Shown piece by piece: positions 12,401 to 24,873 of a stretch of 64,000 nucleotides of DNA. How positions within the stretch are numbered: the stretch's first letter is position 1; each line of letters begins with the position of its first letter. The translations under genes were made by a program, and so were the position numbers. Source of the stretch: Linnemannia schmuckeri (Eukaryota > Mortierellomycota > Mortierellomycetes > Mortierellales > Mortierellaceae). Location of the stretch: contig JANATG010000006.1 in the NCBI GenBank assembly GCA_029449235.1, forward strand, positions 186,001-250,000. Direction: 5' to 3'. The notes beneath the pieces are model-generated. The model did no database searches and had not been told where the DNA came from. It was given only the letters and a program-made list of their open reading frames with translations.

Positions 12401-13799
12401 CCTCACCTCCGCGTTTAACTCCACAGTTGAGACGCATGCTGAATGAGTTGGCTGGCAGGGTTTTTTTTATTATATCGCTGTTTTTGAAAAGTGGCGCTCT
12501 CTTGGCCGCTGTTGCTGCCGCACATGCACACCGACATTTGAAAAGAAACAGGTATCTAGGAGGCACAACAACAAAAACGAAGAGACTATAAATGAAGATA
12601 CAGAGTCGAGTGATACCCTTCACTCAACGCACTTTTGTTCCTTCAATTTCCTTCGTCTCTCTTCTGACCTCTCACAGCTTCTCGCTTTTCATCTCATTAG
12701 TATCGTCCTTTGCCAAACCTCTCAACAAGAATAACCGTTGTATATCACTCACCACAATTTCTTGCCGATAGCATTTGTTTGTTTGTTTACTTTTATTGTT
12801 TGTTGAAAAAGATAGATGCTCAACAAGCGAAACTCCATGTTTTTTGCTAATGTCACTTGCATGTTTTTTGTTACAACTTAAATTGCACTGAAGAAAAAAA
12901 AAAAAAAAAAAACTGCTTCGAGCCCATCTATATGCACGTTTTATCCCATTTACCCTATGCATCACACACGAACGTTGCAGTTGTGCCTGATTTTTATTTT
13001 CACAGCCCTCTCCCTTCCACTGCTCTTGCAAGAACGTTTTTTTATTTTTTTTTATTTTTTTTTTTTTTTTTTTATGGGCAAGCAATTGGATGATGCACCT
13101 TGCTGGAAAAAGTGGGATAGAAGGTGGATCCTCTCTGGGTAGCGGATCCAAGTAACAGAAAGAACGTTGATGCTGTCTTTTTTTCATTGTCATTTTTCGT
13201 CGTTATTGCTGTTCATTTCCTTCCTCCCCAACAAGCTCATCTTGTCACGCAGTTAGATGAAATAGCCAAAATTCTTACGCTGCTCTTTTCCCCATGTATC
13301 ATGTTTGATACGACAAAAGTGGTGCTTTGGGCGCGCAAAGAATGAGACCAGTACAGCAACAACAGCTGCGCGTTTTTTCTTATTTATTTTTCTCAAATAG
13401 CTTATCCGGAGGTTCAAAATTTTGTTAAATACTTTACCCATAAAACAACAGCAACTTTCTTGAGGGTCTTTTTCTGGACTTCTGCTGTGTTGAATCGGAA
13501 TTTGTTTAAACCAGTCGTAATATGACACGATTCGTTTCTAATGCAATTGACGATGTGGCGTTATGAAAGCATCATTTGCAGCAAGGACAAGACAGAAGAG
13601 CAAAAAAATGTATCAGGCTTTTCCAATTTTCAGGGCGTCCTTTTTGCTTCCGTTCATTAATCCTTTTTTCCAGCCATGTATACATGTACACACAACCCTT
13701 CCTCCTTCTCTCCATCGCCAACAACGAAAATTTTGGCCGTTTCTCCCAATCGAGATAATCTCAAAAGAAGCAACTCGCAGAAAACAAAAAAAAAAACAT

Positions 13800-13890
13800 T
13801 ACCAGCAAGCATAACAACAGCAACACCAAGCATAATATCAGCAACACCAAGCATAATAACAGCAACACCAAGCATAATAACAGCAATAAC
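13800..13890. repeat. 21-bp tandem minisatellite
   Basis: About four direct copies of a 21-bp unit are visible, each containing AACACCAAGCATAATAACAG or a close variant. Because the unit is a multiple of three, any frame across it gives a seven-residue repeat (for example TATPSII on the plus strand). No surrounding coding context was found, so it is called a non-coding minisatellite. Confidence 0.75.
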
Positions 13891-16800
13891 AAACATAACA
13901 AACAAAAGTAACAACATAAAAAGCAACAACACGTTCGAACGATTGAAAAGAGCTAGGGATAGTGTCGGGTGATACGAGGAACCAAGAAGGAACTAAAACG
14001 CATATTTTAGACCAACAAGAATGAATATGCATGCTGTCTTGCACATTTCACCGAGACTAAAATCGTATTAGCAATTATCGTCTTGTGCACACCATCGTAT
14101 CCATCCGTCCATTCATCTGTCCATTCCAAATTACTCATCTCGAGAGAAGAATCACAAACGAAAATGCATACCCTTTTAAGGATAATTTTAATGACCAATC
14201 CATATCCCACATGGTTCACTTCTTTCTCATTGATCGCTCTCACTTTTTTTCTTTTTTTCTTCTGTTACCTTACGCCCGTCCGACTTTCATCCATTGCTCA
14301 GACACCGGGGATATTTTTTTCATAATCATTTTTCCTGTCCTCTTTTTTCACTTTTTTTGCCAATTGATTCTACTGCTGCTGCTGCTTCGGCCTGGTGGCT
14401 GTGAGATTTTACCAGGGTGTTTTAGTGAGCACAAGCAAAAAATGAACGAGTTTTTGAAACGGTAAAAATTGAGTAAGCAACTCTTGCAGCAAGAAAAAAA
14501 ATACATCAGAGAAGATAGCAAGACAGGGACATGCGGGACCATAGGCATGGAGAAGTAAGAAAGGGAGAAAGTGTGAGAGGGGTAGGCGTGGTATGGTATC
14601 GTGGTGTGGGATGAGAAAACGAGGAGGGAGGGGGGAGCGAAGAACAGACAGGGAACCGCAAGGTTTAAACTAATTGGGTCTGGGCCTTTGGATATAATTT
14701 TTCCTAGCTTCAAACCTTTAAAATGGCGAAATTGATTCGAGTGGAATCTTTGCCTATTCCAGTGTCGAGAAAAGAGGAAGAAAAAAATGCCAGCTTTCAG
14801 CAGCTGGCAATTTTGTTTGCAAGAGACGAAAACGCCAACTCTCGCCCGTGAAGAAGAAAGAGCAAAAGTAAACAAAAAGGACGCAGCGCCAGATGTGCAG
14901 GTGTATGTTTGGCCATTTTTTTTTCTCCCGTCAAGAGAAGTATTTCACTTTGGGGATGAAATGTTACACAACTGCATCTATGAGCAAAAACATTGGGAAT
15001 AGGGGAGGAAGGGGGAGGAGGAAAAAAAAAGTATACCTTGCTACGCACAAAAAAGAGTCAAACAACAAAAAAACAAACAAAGCGTGCATGTTCCCAATCG
15101 AAGGGTGTGCATTACTGTACTCTATGGTAAGTGTCTATTGACAGATCTTCAGTCCTCCTCAGCCCTCATGTCGCCGTCTCTTTTTTTTCTCGCTTCGCAG
15201 CAAAACAGCATTGGCATCAACAAACCACATTGTCGAGCTAGTCCAATCGAGAAAAAAGATACTTCTCATTTCTATGAATCAAAAGAACCTGTCAAGCGTC
15301 ATTGGAATGAAACATCCTTAGAAACCTACGAACCCAAAAACCTAGGAACATAGAGTGACAAAGAAGGAGAAGATCCTGCCTCTGAGACAAGATCATCGTT
15401 TCCATTCCCAGCCCAATACACACTCTTTCGAAAGTCTCTCACACTCCGCTCTTGGTGCCTTTTCGTTCTTCGCCATTTCAAGTTCCACCTCCTTGCTAGG
15501 GTACATAACGTTGACAACACACAACACAACATAAACTCAACTTTTTTATCATCCTTTTTCAGCAAAACGGCAACGGTATGCGCACAGAGAGTAACACACC
15601 AACACATTGCCTCCATGGTAGTTGGTATTGTTGCTTTTGTGTTGTTTTAAGTTGTGGTTTCTGCTCTCAGCTTTCTTGTACTTTGGAGTTTTTGTTTGTT
15701 TTCTTTCTTTCCTTCTTTTATCCTTTGTTTCTTCGGGTCTGAGCCGAAGAACACGTCCTTTGCATAAGGCAAAGAAGCAAAGTAGCAAGAAAAGGAAGCA
15801 TTGATGTTTAATGTCGGCTGAGGAGGGCAAAGAAGTATCCAGCAAAAAGGTTAGAGTGTCAGGAGGAAGAGACGTCAATGCTTGGCTGGGCTATGTAAGT
15901 AGTCAATAGGAGACAGGGCGTTTTTTTTTTGTTTTCGACTGCGTATAGTTTTGCGCCAGCACACAACACTAACGGACACGATATGCGATATGCGATGTGC
16001 GATGACTGATCACGAAACGGGAAATCTAAATTTTAAAAGCACTTCGATCCTGTAGGTTGGAAGTTAAGCGGGCAAACACAGCGGGAATGAAAGACTGAAA
16101 TGAAAGAAAGGCGTAGCCAGCCAGATTTAATAGGGCTAGGTAGAGATGGTGTGTGACAAACTAGACAGGATAGAAAAGCACGCTTCTCGAGTGGCAGTGA
16201 AATGAGAAGACGAGAACAAAAGGCTTGATTTGCTCCGATCGATCATCGATTTGTGATGAATTTTGCTTTTTCCTTCCCCGACCCTCTTTTTTCTACTTGG
16301 TATCCCCATGGCTGTGCCCTATTGCCAAGAGATACTCTAATGTCCTTCTCCTTCAGTTTTTCTCTCTTGCGGCTCATTTATAACGCGCCCAGCCTTCACT
16401 TCACCTCGCGTCATGTTATTTTCTGTCTCCCCCCCTCTTCTCACTTCTCAACCAACCAACTAACCCAACCATTTCAAAACCAATCAACCAACCCAACCCA
16501 AACTAACGAACCAACCAGCAATTGCGGTTTGTCACAAGTCGCCCAGAGTACAGGCAGGGGTACTTCCAAGCAGGTATCCCCTACTTCAGACGTGGATGTC
16601 ATGAGGTCTAAAAAACACATTTTGTTTTCTTTTTTGTTCTGTGGGTATGATGCATTCATGGTATACACTACTATCGTATATGCTAGTCCATTGGCTCTAA
16701 AATGGAGCTTGCATGTCGTTCATTGGCCCATATCCCTCAATGATAGGGAGGCAACAGCGATGCATTGGTGTCTCTTCTTTTGCAGTAGCGGCATGAATGT

Positions 16801-17061
16801 CGATTTACAGATGATATGAAAAAAATGCTCAATTGTTTTCGTTTTTTCCATATCATGCATGTTCATCATCATGAGCAAAATAGCTGTTCGAAATGCATTT
16901 ATGTTCTTAAATGGTTCATCCCGTCCGTCCGCTCATGGTTGTTTTGTTGATTTGTTATTTGTGTGATTGTAATTTTTCCTTGGGCGATGCTGTTTGCTCA
17001 ACTATGGTCTGATGTGCCCTGGCCAATTTGATAGGTAATTAGCATGCAAAATAATAGAGCC

Positions 17062-17086
17062 AAAAAAAAAAAAAAAAAAAAAAAAA
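17062..17086. repeat. A25 homopolymer
   Basis: An uninterrupted run of 25 adenines on the plus strand. No gene body lies within 2 kb on either side, and no target-site duplication was obvious by eye. Confidence 0.9.
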
Positions 17087-19208
17087 TGCAAATGCTATTT
17101 TATCACGGGGCTAGACAAAGGAACTACGCGCGCAGACCGCCCCCTCTTCGTAGGCTTCGACACGGACAGCAAAGCAGCAAACAATAAAACACATGCAGTA
17201 TATGCGAAACAAAAAAACAAACAACGAAGAAGCAAAACGACCATTGACCTATGCTAAAACCCAAGTCCCTCCTTCCGCACAATATCAGCGAACAATCGTA
17301 TCGCATCGCAATTTTAAGAGCATCGCATAGTCATTACTCAGTACTTAAGGTCTACTAATTATCATTCACACGACGACCTCCACCCAATTGTAGTGATATT
17401 TGCTATTGTTAGTTACTTTGAACCGCTTGCTTCCGTGTTTATGTGCTTCTTGGTACACTTTTGCGCGCACCCTATCCGCATGACAGCTCTACCTTTCAAC
17501 TCTCACTTTTTGCCTGAGGTCGTCACTGCTCAATTCTTTTACAACGACAGCCCTTTCCTTTACGCACATACCTTTCTTCGCATAGAAAAGGTTGATGTCC
17601 TTCTCATACGCCTTCACACACAAACGTACAGCACAAGAAATGTTCATTTAACTAAAAGATCAACTTGTGGCTGTGCACAGACAAATGAGAGGGGAGTTGA
17701 ACTCGCGGTTTTTTGCCACTATTCGTCATGTCTTATCACGTAGAGTCTTCGCCCTGATCAGATGGGGGTTGCCGTTTTTGAGTTAGGCCTGGACTACGCG
17801 GCAAGGGCTATCCGACCAAATGTGAAAGTGAGGGCGAATTGTTTTGCCAGGGCTGAACTGGGGACACAGGGGAGGGCATACTGCAGGAAGGAAAAAACAC
17901 AGTGCGTCGTTTGTATGGGAGCATGGCTTGGGAGCCTTCATTATGCTTGATTTTTCCCTCCTCTTTCTCACTCTCACTCTTACTCTCTCTTTCATATTGT
18001 ACAAGGAAAAAATGTCTTCCTGAAATAAAAAGGTGGATGTCTGTAACTGCCGACAAAATCCTTGACTCCCTGGCCACCTTGTCATCCCTGAAAAAAAAAC
18101 CTGAGCTGACGTAGAGCTCATTGGCATTCCTTGTGCCTCTTTTGTATTCGGGCGACCCCCCTTACCACCACCACTCAAGTCATTCCTGGCAAAGCCTGAC
18201 TTCGTTTCTTTTTACTCTTTGTCAACGTTGTTCTTTAGTTTGGCCTGCTAACTCCGCCGACCGCTCATTCAAGTGCCCCCTTACTCTTCCATTTTTCGCG
18301 TCAGTTTGTTTTTTTTCCTACTGCCTTTGATATGAGGTGCATATCTTTCTCTGTCTCCTCGTTTTTTTCTGTTGCCTTCTTTTTTTCCATTTTGCGCATC
18401 CCTGCATTCCAAACTACATGTATCTCGCCTGCTGCCTCACCCCTTTCTCTCTCCTTCTCCAGCTGTCTCTACTTTTCTTTTGTTTTTTGTGTTGTGTTTG
18501 TATCTCTCACCTCTCTACCTCTCTCCTCAAAGATTTTTATTTTCTTCTGGCTTCGTCGCACAAAAGGGGACAAAAATAGGGAGACATAAGTGGATTGGCC
18601 ACAATGTGGATATGTATTTTGCATGATGGGATTGATTTTGTGTAAGTGCGGCTACCTGACTGGACACACCCCTTCGCTTCTCTTTACTTTCCGACCCGCC
18701 TTTTCGTTCTATAATCAAGGGACCACTCCTTACCTTTGTTTGTTTTTTCACTATATGTATCCCTATGTTGAATAAAAACGAACAAAAGCATAGTGCAAAC
18801 GCGCCACCCCCCATATATACGCACAGACGGGGCACTGTTCCTTTTCTAGACTTTGCCTTTGTTTCCTTCCAAGAGAAAGAGAACGGAAATCAAATAATGA
18901 AAAAAGGCACGTTCCCTTCACCACGGGTCACATCCTTATCATCTTTCACAGCGCTGGGCCAACCAAGGGACCAGCGTATTGGTCATCAGTCATCATCTTT
19001 CTATACGCTTATACACGCCTGGTTGTGAACGGAATATGTTTCCCTGCACAATGGAGTCGGCCCGTCAGTTCAAATCACGGCGATTTTTTTTTTTGTCAGT
19101 TGTTCGATGAGCAAAAATGGATCAAGAGTTGGAGCTCATCGGGATGGACGATGCGCCCCAACCTGGCTCCCAAAGGAATTATATTTTTCTTGGAAGAAAA
19201 ACACGGAG

Positions 19209-19440
19209 CTGGTTATAAAAAACCAGATCGCAATGTTCTTGTTTTCGTTTTTTTCTTCTTTCTTCCTTCCTTTCCTTCCTCTCTCCTTCCCCTCCAGTTC
19301 GTCACTACTATTGTACTTCTTCTTTCTTTTCCTCATTCTCGTACTTTGCTATCCTTCGCTTTCTTTCTTCTCTTCCTTCATACTTTTGAGGAACTTCTTA
19401 TATCTTATATCTTAATCTCGTCTCCTTTTCCTACCCCACA
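19209..19440 (+). promoter_or_regulatory. TATA element in a hairpin plus CT-rich leader of the secreted-protein gene
   Basis: A TATAAAAA element (19,214-19,221) is framed by the inverted repeat CTGGTT/AACCAG (19,209-19,226), about 240 bp before the ATG. From about 19,240 to 19,400 the plus strand is almost pure C/T, a common feature of strong fungal promoters and leaders. The role is inferred from position and composition. Confidence 0.45.
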
Positions 19441-19457
19441 AAAAAACAATTCCAAAG

Positions 19458-20489
19458 ATGCGTCTGGTTTCAACCGTAGCAATCGCTACCTCTCTCATCC
19501 TCCTCTCAACTATCTTCCCCAAAAACCAAGTCCAAGCACAAGACGCAAACTGCTCCGCAATCTATAACGATTTTGCCCCCTCTTCCACCCCCTCTTCCGT
19601 CTACCAGAAATGTTATACCGACCAGGCCTACAACACCGCCCTCGTCCTCCAGGGCGTTAACCCCAACTACTCGGATATCCTCTCCCAGATCTGTTCGCGT
19701 CCGGCCTGTTCTCATTCTACCCTCGTCTCTGCCAACTCGCAGTATCTCGCGGCGTGTGCTAGCTCGATCGATGCAGAGGCTGCTAATGGCAATATCTTGC
19801 AGACGGGAAAAATTGCGTTGGAGCTCTTCTTTGCGGAACCCATCCGTGCGGTCTATTGCACACCCGACCCTAACGCCCACCCACCACCAGCACCTCCTGC
19901 AACTCCCGGCGGCCCAGCCTCTTCCCCTTCCCCTGTAGCACCGTCTTACTGTCTGGAGCAGCCCGTGGTGGGCAGCCCCACCTCGAAATTCGCGACCAAC
20001 CTAGCGATCTACCTAACATCTGGCACCATCCGCGCCGCCCAAGCACCCTTCTTCGAGACCCTCGACCAAACCGATACCTGCTCTCCCTGTTCCCAACGCA
20101 TCATCAGCGCATCGGTCTCTTACCTCTCCGAGAACCTCATGCCTCGAATCGGAACCTTTTACACACCCGAGTTTGTACAATACTGGACCAAGCTCGTGTC
20201 TGCCTACAACACGTTGTGCAAGACGTCGTTGGTTCAGAGTTGGCCAGAGGGGACTTTGAATGTGACGACCGTCCCTGTCCCCGCGGTGGCTCCTCCCGTT
20301 CTTCCTTCTTCACCCGCTGGTCCCGCGGCGCCTCCTGCTAGTACTGCTGATCCCTCTGTCGCGAATCGTTCTCCTCGCGGGAATCATGCCGCTGGTTCGT
20401 CGTATTCTGTCCCGCAAGGATACGTCGTTGCTAGTGTGACTGTTGCGATCGGTGCATCTGTTGCAAGTAGCTTCTTTTCATGGCTTTAA
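19458..20489 (+). CDS. Secreted, probably GPI-anchored cysteine-rich surface protein
   Basis: This intronless gene encodes 343 residues. Residues 1-27 are a signal peptide with a hydrophobic core (VAIATSLILLSTI) and cleavage near VQAQDA. Two cysteine-containing halves follow: about residues 32-134 (beginning CSAIYNDF, with YQKC, ICSRPAC and AVYC) and about 155-256 (YCLEQP, CSPC, NTLCK). A P/A-rich linker separates them. A second P/A/S-rich stalk leads to a C-terminal hydrophobic segment (YVVASVTVAIGASVASSFFSWL region) preceded by small residues GSSYS, which fits a GPI attachment signal. There is an N-glycosylation sequon at NVT. The codons are C/G-ending and cleaner than the surroundings, suggesting high expression. 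I do not recognise a catalytic domain; a structural or adhesin-like cell-wall role is inferred. The start is the first ATG after the CT-rich leader. Confidence 0.88.
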   Translation: MRLVSTVAIATSLILLSTIFPKNQVQAQDANCSAIYNDFAPSSTPSSVYQKCYTDQAYNTALVLQGVNPNYSDILSQICSRPACSHSTLVSANSQYLAACASSIDAEAANGNILQTGKIALELFFAEPIRAVYCTPDPNAHPPPAPPATPGGPASSPSPVAPSYCLEQPVVGSPTSKFATNLAIYLTSGTIRAAQAPFFETLDQTDTCSPCSQRIISASVSYLSENLMPRIGTFYTPEFVQYWTKLVSAYNTLCKTSLVQSWPEGTLNVTTVPVPAVAPPVLPSSPAGPAAPPASTADPSVANRSPRGNHAAGSSYSVPQGYVVASVTVAIGASVASSFFSWL

Positions 20490-21750
20490 AACAAGCTATC
20501 GCGCCCCTTCACTTTTCACAACTACACAAACAGCACTCCTTGCATTTTATTTTTTTAATGGGTAGCATTCAGCAAACAAGCAATACAACACTGCACAAGG
20601 AAATTTTGAAAGGAGACGGGAGAAAGGGAGACAAGGCGAAGGGAGGACAATACCCAGGGATACATTTAAAGAAAAACAACGGAGTTTCGACACGGACACA
20701 CGGATATGGACACGCGGGACTGTGCATTTGATTGCCTGGGCACACCGAACCTCCCCACCTTCTTCCTTATTATTTATTTCGCCACACAGATATATACCTC
20801 CTTGCAACCCTTCCTTTTTTTCTGCATATTACGCTTGTTGCTTGCTATGTGCCTTCCATTGAAAAAAAAATACAGCTACCATTTAAACCACCATCTTACA
20901 CACACATATAGAAACAAAAATAATAAACACTATTCATAAGCACCATACAGCATCTATAACATACACACACACGACCTTTCTCGGATAACCTCTCTCACGC
21001 GATCCAATGTCATATGTAATGCACGCAAAACTACGAAGTATGCATTTGCTAATAACCACAAAGTGGTTACTTCATTTCAGTAAGCACCAATGAGTAAGGA
21101 AAAAAAGACATGGTGGAGACAGGCACAATACCAAAAAAAAACCCCCCCATCTTGTTATGCGCTGGATGGGGTTCAACCCGCCATTGATACCCGTTTCTTC
21201 TCCCATCGCTCGTTCGATACCGTATCGCTCGTTCTTTTTCTCTCCTCCTCACTCCCTCTCTCTCTCTCCCCTCTCTCCCTCTCTTTCTCTCCCCCTCACT
21301 TTATTTTGCAATTTTCATCACGGAAAGAGATAAATTGAAAGGAGGTGGCCAAGTGTACTCAATGCCAGTATTGAGATTCAAGGGGGCCCAATGGTTTTTT
21401 TTTGCTATGCCATGCCTTTTTCGCCTAGTCAAGTAACTAAGTATAGTAACCCACTACCACACCCCTTTGTGGCTTTGGTTCATGGTCCGCTTGTGATTTT
21501 TCCGTGTACCCGTTGGTAGTGTGGGAGCAACAATCCACAATTCTAAACCACCAGCCACCCATCCGGCAGTACAAAATAAGACAGGCCGACCACAACGGTA
21601 GACCCTTCTCCTGCTATACACGATGTTATATTTTGTCTTTTTAGGATAGTTTATTCACAGGTGGGGTTGGTTGCTCAAGGACTTTTTTTAAATGGGGTGG
21701 TTTTTCTACAACAGATGAAAGGAGAAACAAACAAAGAAAAGAGGATCACC
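20490..21750. other. Convergent 3' intergenic region
   Basis: This lies between two genes that point at each other (secreted protein on plus, DUF4048-like on minus). It contains AATAAA-type sequences near 20,918 and a short CT-rich stretch near 21,230-21,300. The open frames are short and show no domain. It presumably holds both 3' UTRs. Confidence 0.5.
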
Positions 21751-24700
21751 TTAATCGTTCTTCTTGGAAGACGACAAGACTAATGTCGCGTTGATGGTGG
21801 TGGTCGGGGTATCTCTAGGGGATTCATTTCCGGCATGGATCCTGCTATTGCTGCTGGTATTCTCAAAGTCAACAATGGTCTTCATATCATCCTGATCAAC
21901 CTGGCCACGAACATCAGCCTCCAAGCTGGCCATCAGATCCTTATCCTCCATATCCCATCCCTGCCCCTCCTCATCCTCATCCCGGATCGACAACTGCTGG
22001 ATCATCTTAATGCTCACATCCTCACCTTCCACTTGCTTCTCCTGACCAGCTTCTGTCGTAAGCTTCTCGACACCTTTGTCAACCTTCCGGCTACTCGACC
22101 GACGCACAAGACTACCAGACCGGTTCAACTTTCCCTCACTTCCACTACCACTACCAGTAGCCAACAAAGAAGCACCGCTCTGACCCTTCTCCAACAACTT
22201 CCGCTCCTTCTCCTGCTGCTTGAGTTTCAACCTCTCCTTCCGTCGCTGCTCCTTGGCATGTTGTAACTGGATCTGCTGCTGTTGCTGCTCTTCCGTCAGG
22301 GGTTCCTCATCCTCCTCGTCCAGTAACCGCAACCGCTGGTGATGGTAATAGATGTCGTCGTGGCTTGGCAACGGCAATGCATCCGCTGCTGTCTGTGCCA
22401 ATCCTGACACCATATCCATTGTCCTCTGCCTCGAATGTTGGAACCTTTTAGTACGAGTAAACAGGAAAAAGTAAAAAGAGTTAGTGTCAATGCATGATGA
22501 TTTTTAACATGACGACAGGTAAACAAACGAAGAAGTAAGAAAGGCCCATTACCGGTCGGACTCGGTGACATCGGTGACGACGGTACGGATTCCACCAAGA
22601 AGAGACCCAAAGCCTTTGAAGAGGGCACGCCCAGTGTTAACAAGAACCTCCTCAGCCTCAGGTGGGATAAAGAGTCCACTCGACTCTCGCTTCAACTTCC
22701 TGGCATCCCGTTGCTGCTGATCCCGCTGGGTGTACTCAGGATGACCGGAGCTGCTGCTGAAGCTGCTCTGACTCGAGTGACCCGCCTCAAACGCCAGGGG
22801 TACATCGCCTGCATTCGATTGAGATGAAGAGCAGGTTGAGAGGGACGAGAACGAGGCCCGATCGCCCCGTTTGGCCAACAGGGCAGAGCTCAAATTCGTC
22901 CCACCCTGTCCGTTAGTTGACACAGGACTGTTGAGACCGTTGAGCGAGGAGAGACCGTTGAGGTAGGTGGGCAGAGGGCTGGTGGGCCGGCTATGTCCAG
23001 AGGGGGATGTGACTCCTGCTGCAGCTCCTGCTCCAGAAATCGATGATCCCTCTCCTCCTCGTCCCGTCACACTGTTTGTGCTGCTGCGACCACTGACAAG
23101 TCCATTTATCGACTGTGATGGCTGTGGCGACTGAATTTGTTGCTGTTGCTGTTGCTGCTGGCTGTGGAGGGCGTTGATATTATGCAAGCTGATACCGCCA
23201 CTGACGCCGCTAATACCGCTGACACTCCCAACGACCGACCCCCAGATACCAGCCCCTGTAGTTGAGAGACGGTGTGAAACTGACTGAGAGCTGGAATGGC
23301 CATAATGCTGCTTTTCCTGTTCCTGGATCGATGCGCTGGCCTCGGCCTGCTGTCGTGTCCGTTCCTCCATCATCATCTGAGACCACCGCTCTTTGAGTTG
23401 TGTCAACTCTGTCAGATTGGTCTCGAGGTCCTCGCGCAACTGGGCGATCCTGGCCTCCTTTTGTGCAATGACCGAAAGAAGACTGTCGCTGGTCGGTTGG
23501 GGGGGAAACTCGCTATCGGTTGGTGAGGCGACCATGGCCAGGTTACTGCTGAGCGTCTGAATATTCCTGTTCTCGATCAATGCAAACGACTATTTGAATT
23601 TCGATTGGTTCGCAAAAAGGACGGAAGTTCGAAGATTGAACAGGAGAAAAAAATAAAGAGAGCGATGAGTTTGGGAGCAAAAAATAAAAAATAAAAAAAT
23701 ATAGAATTCAGCAACATAACAAACGAGATAACGCAAACCAAACATGGTATTCAAAGTATGTGGGACAAAAAGGATAGAAAAGAATAAGAGAATGATCACA
23801 AGGAACTTGGTCTTTTCCTTCCCGTTCGGACTAAAGCAGTGCGACGAACAAATAAAATAAGATAAACAACGTACCCGACTCTGTCGTTTTTGCCGGATAG
23901 AAGCACTCTTCTCGCGCTCACGTTCACTGCCGCTCATACCCATGGTGCCAGATCCAAATGACGAGATGGAGGTAGGCGTGCCAGGGATCTGATCCTCTCC
24001 AGCCTCGGACAGCTCTTCGCCCAGATCGTCCTGACGCTGCTGCTGTTGATGTAGACGAAGTTGAAAGTCTTGTGAGGTGCTTTGACGGTGAAGCATGACA
24101 TGCTTCTGAGGACGGTGAGTCGAAGAAGGTGAAGGAGGCACATAGTCTTGTTGTTGCTGTTGTTGCTGCTGCAGCAGCTGTTGTTGTTTACTGCCTGTCT
24201 TCTTGGACAAGGACGAGTTGCGACTGAGACTGAGCGAGAGGGAAGAAGGGCGGACGAGTCCACCGTTGCAGGCAGGACCGGAGGGTGGCGAAGCGAGGCC
24301 AGCCAATGCAGCAGCAGTCGAATCGATTCTCCCGCTGTTGCCGTTACTGGTGTTACTGGTGGTGCTGTTGGTCCGTTGAAGACTCGATGCACGGCTGAGC
24401 GAAGTGCGTTTCGAGGAAGGTGTCGCTGATGGCGAGACGGGCGATATTGCCAAGTCGGAAGTATTGTTGTTATTGTTGTCGCTCAGATCAATAAGTTGCT
24501 TCGTGCTAGTATTGTCAGGGTCCATGTCTAGTATTGCGGAAGATGACGATTCTGTTGCTGCAGGAGACGCCAAGGCAGACGAGGTAGAAGGCGAAGAAGA
24601 GGAAGGGGTTGTAGGGATTGGAAAGGGGATAGACTTGCGATGCTCGGTCGCGTAGGAGTGGCTCCTAGTGCCAATGGTATAGGCTGGGCGGGCAGAGAAG

Positions 24701-24873
24701 GCGACGGGTAAAGTGGAAGAAGGTAACTGAGGAGGAGGTGTAGCTGCTTGCTCGTTATTGTAAGAGGAGAGGTGGCGAGAGGAAGGGGAGTCTGGCTCGG
24801 GCGAGAGTGGCTCTGTCTGGTATCGCAGGGCCGTCTTGTCTGTGTCGGTTAAGCTGACTTCTTCCTGCCACAT
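21751..24873 (-). CDS. Coiled-coil / disordered protein resembling fungal DUF4048 family (3 exons)
   Basis: Exons read 24873-23875, 23589-22553 and 22444-21751 (introns 285 and 108 bp; donors GTACGT and GTAATG, acceptors ATAG and AAAG), giving 909 residues. The N-terminal third is S/T/N/Q-rich with polyQ. Early in exon 2 a predicted coiled coil (LLSVIAQKEARIAQLREDLE, continuing LTELTQLKERW) is followed by a glycine/serine linker. A second conserved block, LVNTGRALFKGFGSLLGGI, then precedes the charged exon 3 helix (EEQQQQQIQLQHAKEQRRKE, KLKQQEKER). A leucine-rich coiled coil with 'QKEARIAQLREDL' and a 'TGRxLFKGF' block are the layout I recall for DUF4048 proteins, which are fungal proteins of unknown function. 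The match is from memory, not a search. The 3' end faces the secreted-protein gene. Confidence 0.82.

Larger units (their letters stand above)
7081..19200. other. 12-kb gene-poor, low-complexity interval
   Basis: I find no convincing gene here. About 7,430-7,900 is a long purine tract on the plus strand with AGA triplets (7,727-7,760), upstream of the minus-strand Crz1-like gene. About 10,900-11,210 and 18,330-18,540 are pyrimidine-rich on the plus strand. Other contents are an AT/CATA repeat near 9,377-9,420, CTTTG repeats near 10,477-10,497, a 21-bp minisatellite near 13,800-13,890 and homopolymers (A19 at 12,894, T19 at 13,055, A25 at 17,062). The longest open frames (for example 16,253-16,819 and 11,264-11,521) have no recognisable domain, and the first has simple-repeat composition. 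Confidence 0.6.

Noticed and set aside
16253..16819. 188-codon plus-strand frame
   Set aside because: Contains CAACCAACC simple repeats and CT-rich parts, no signal of selection or domain; may be chance.
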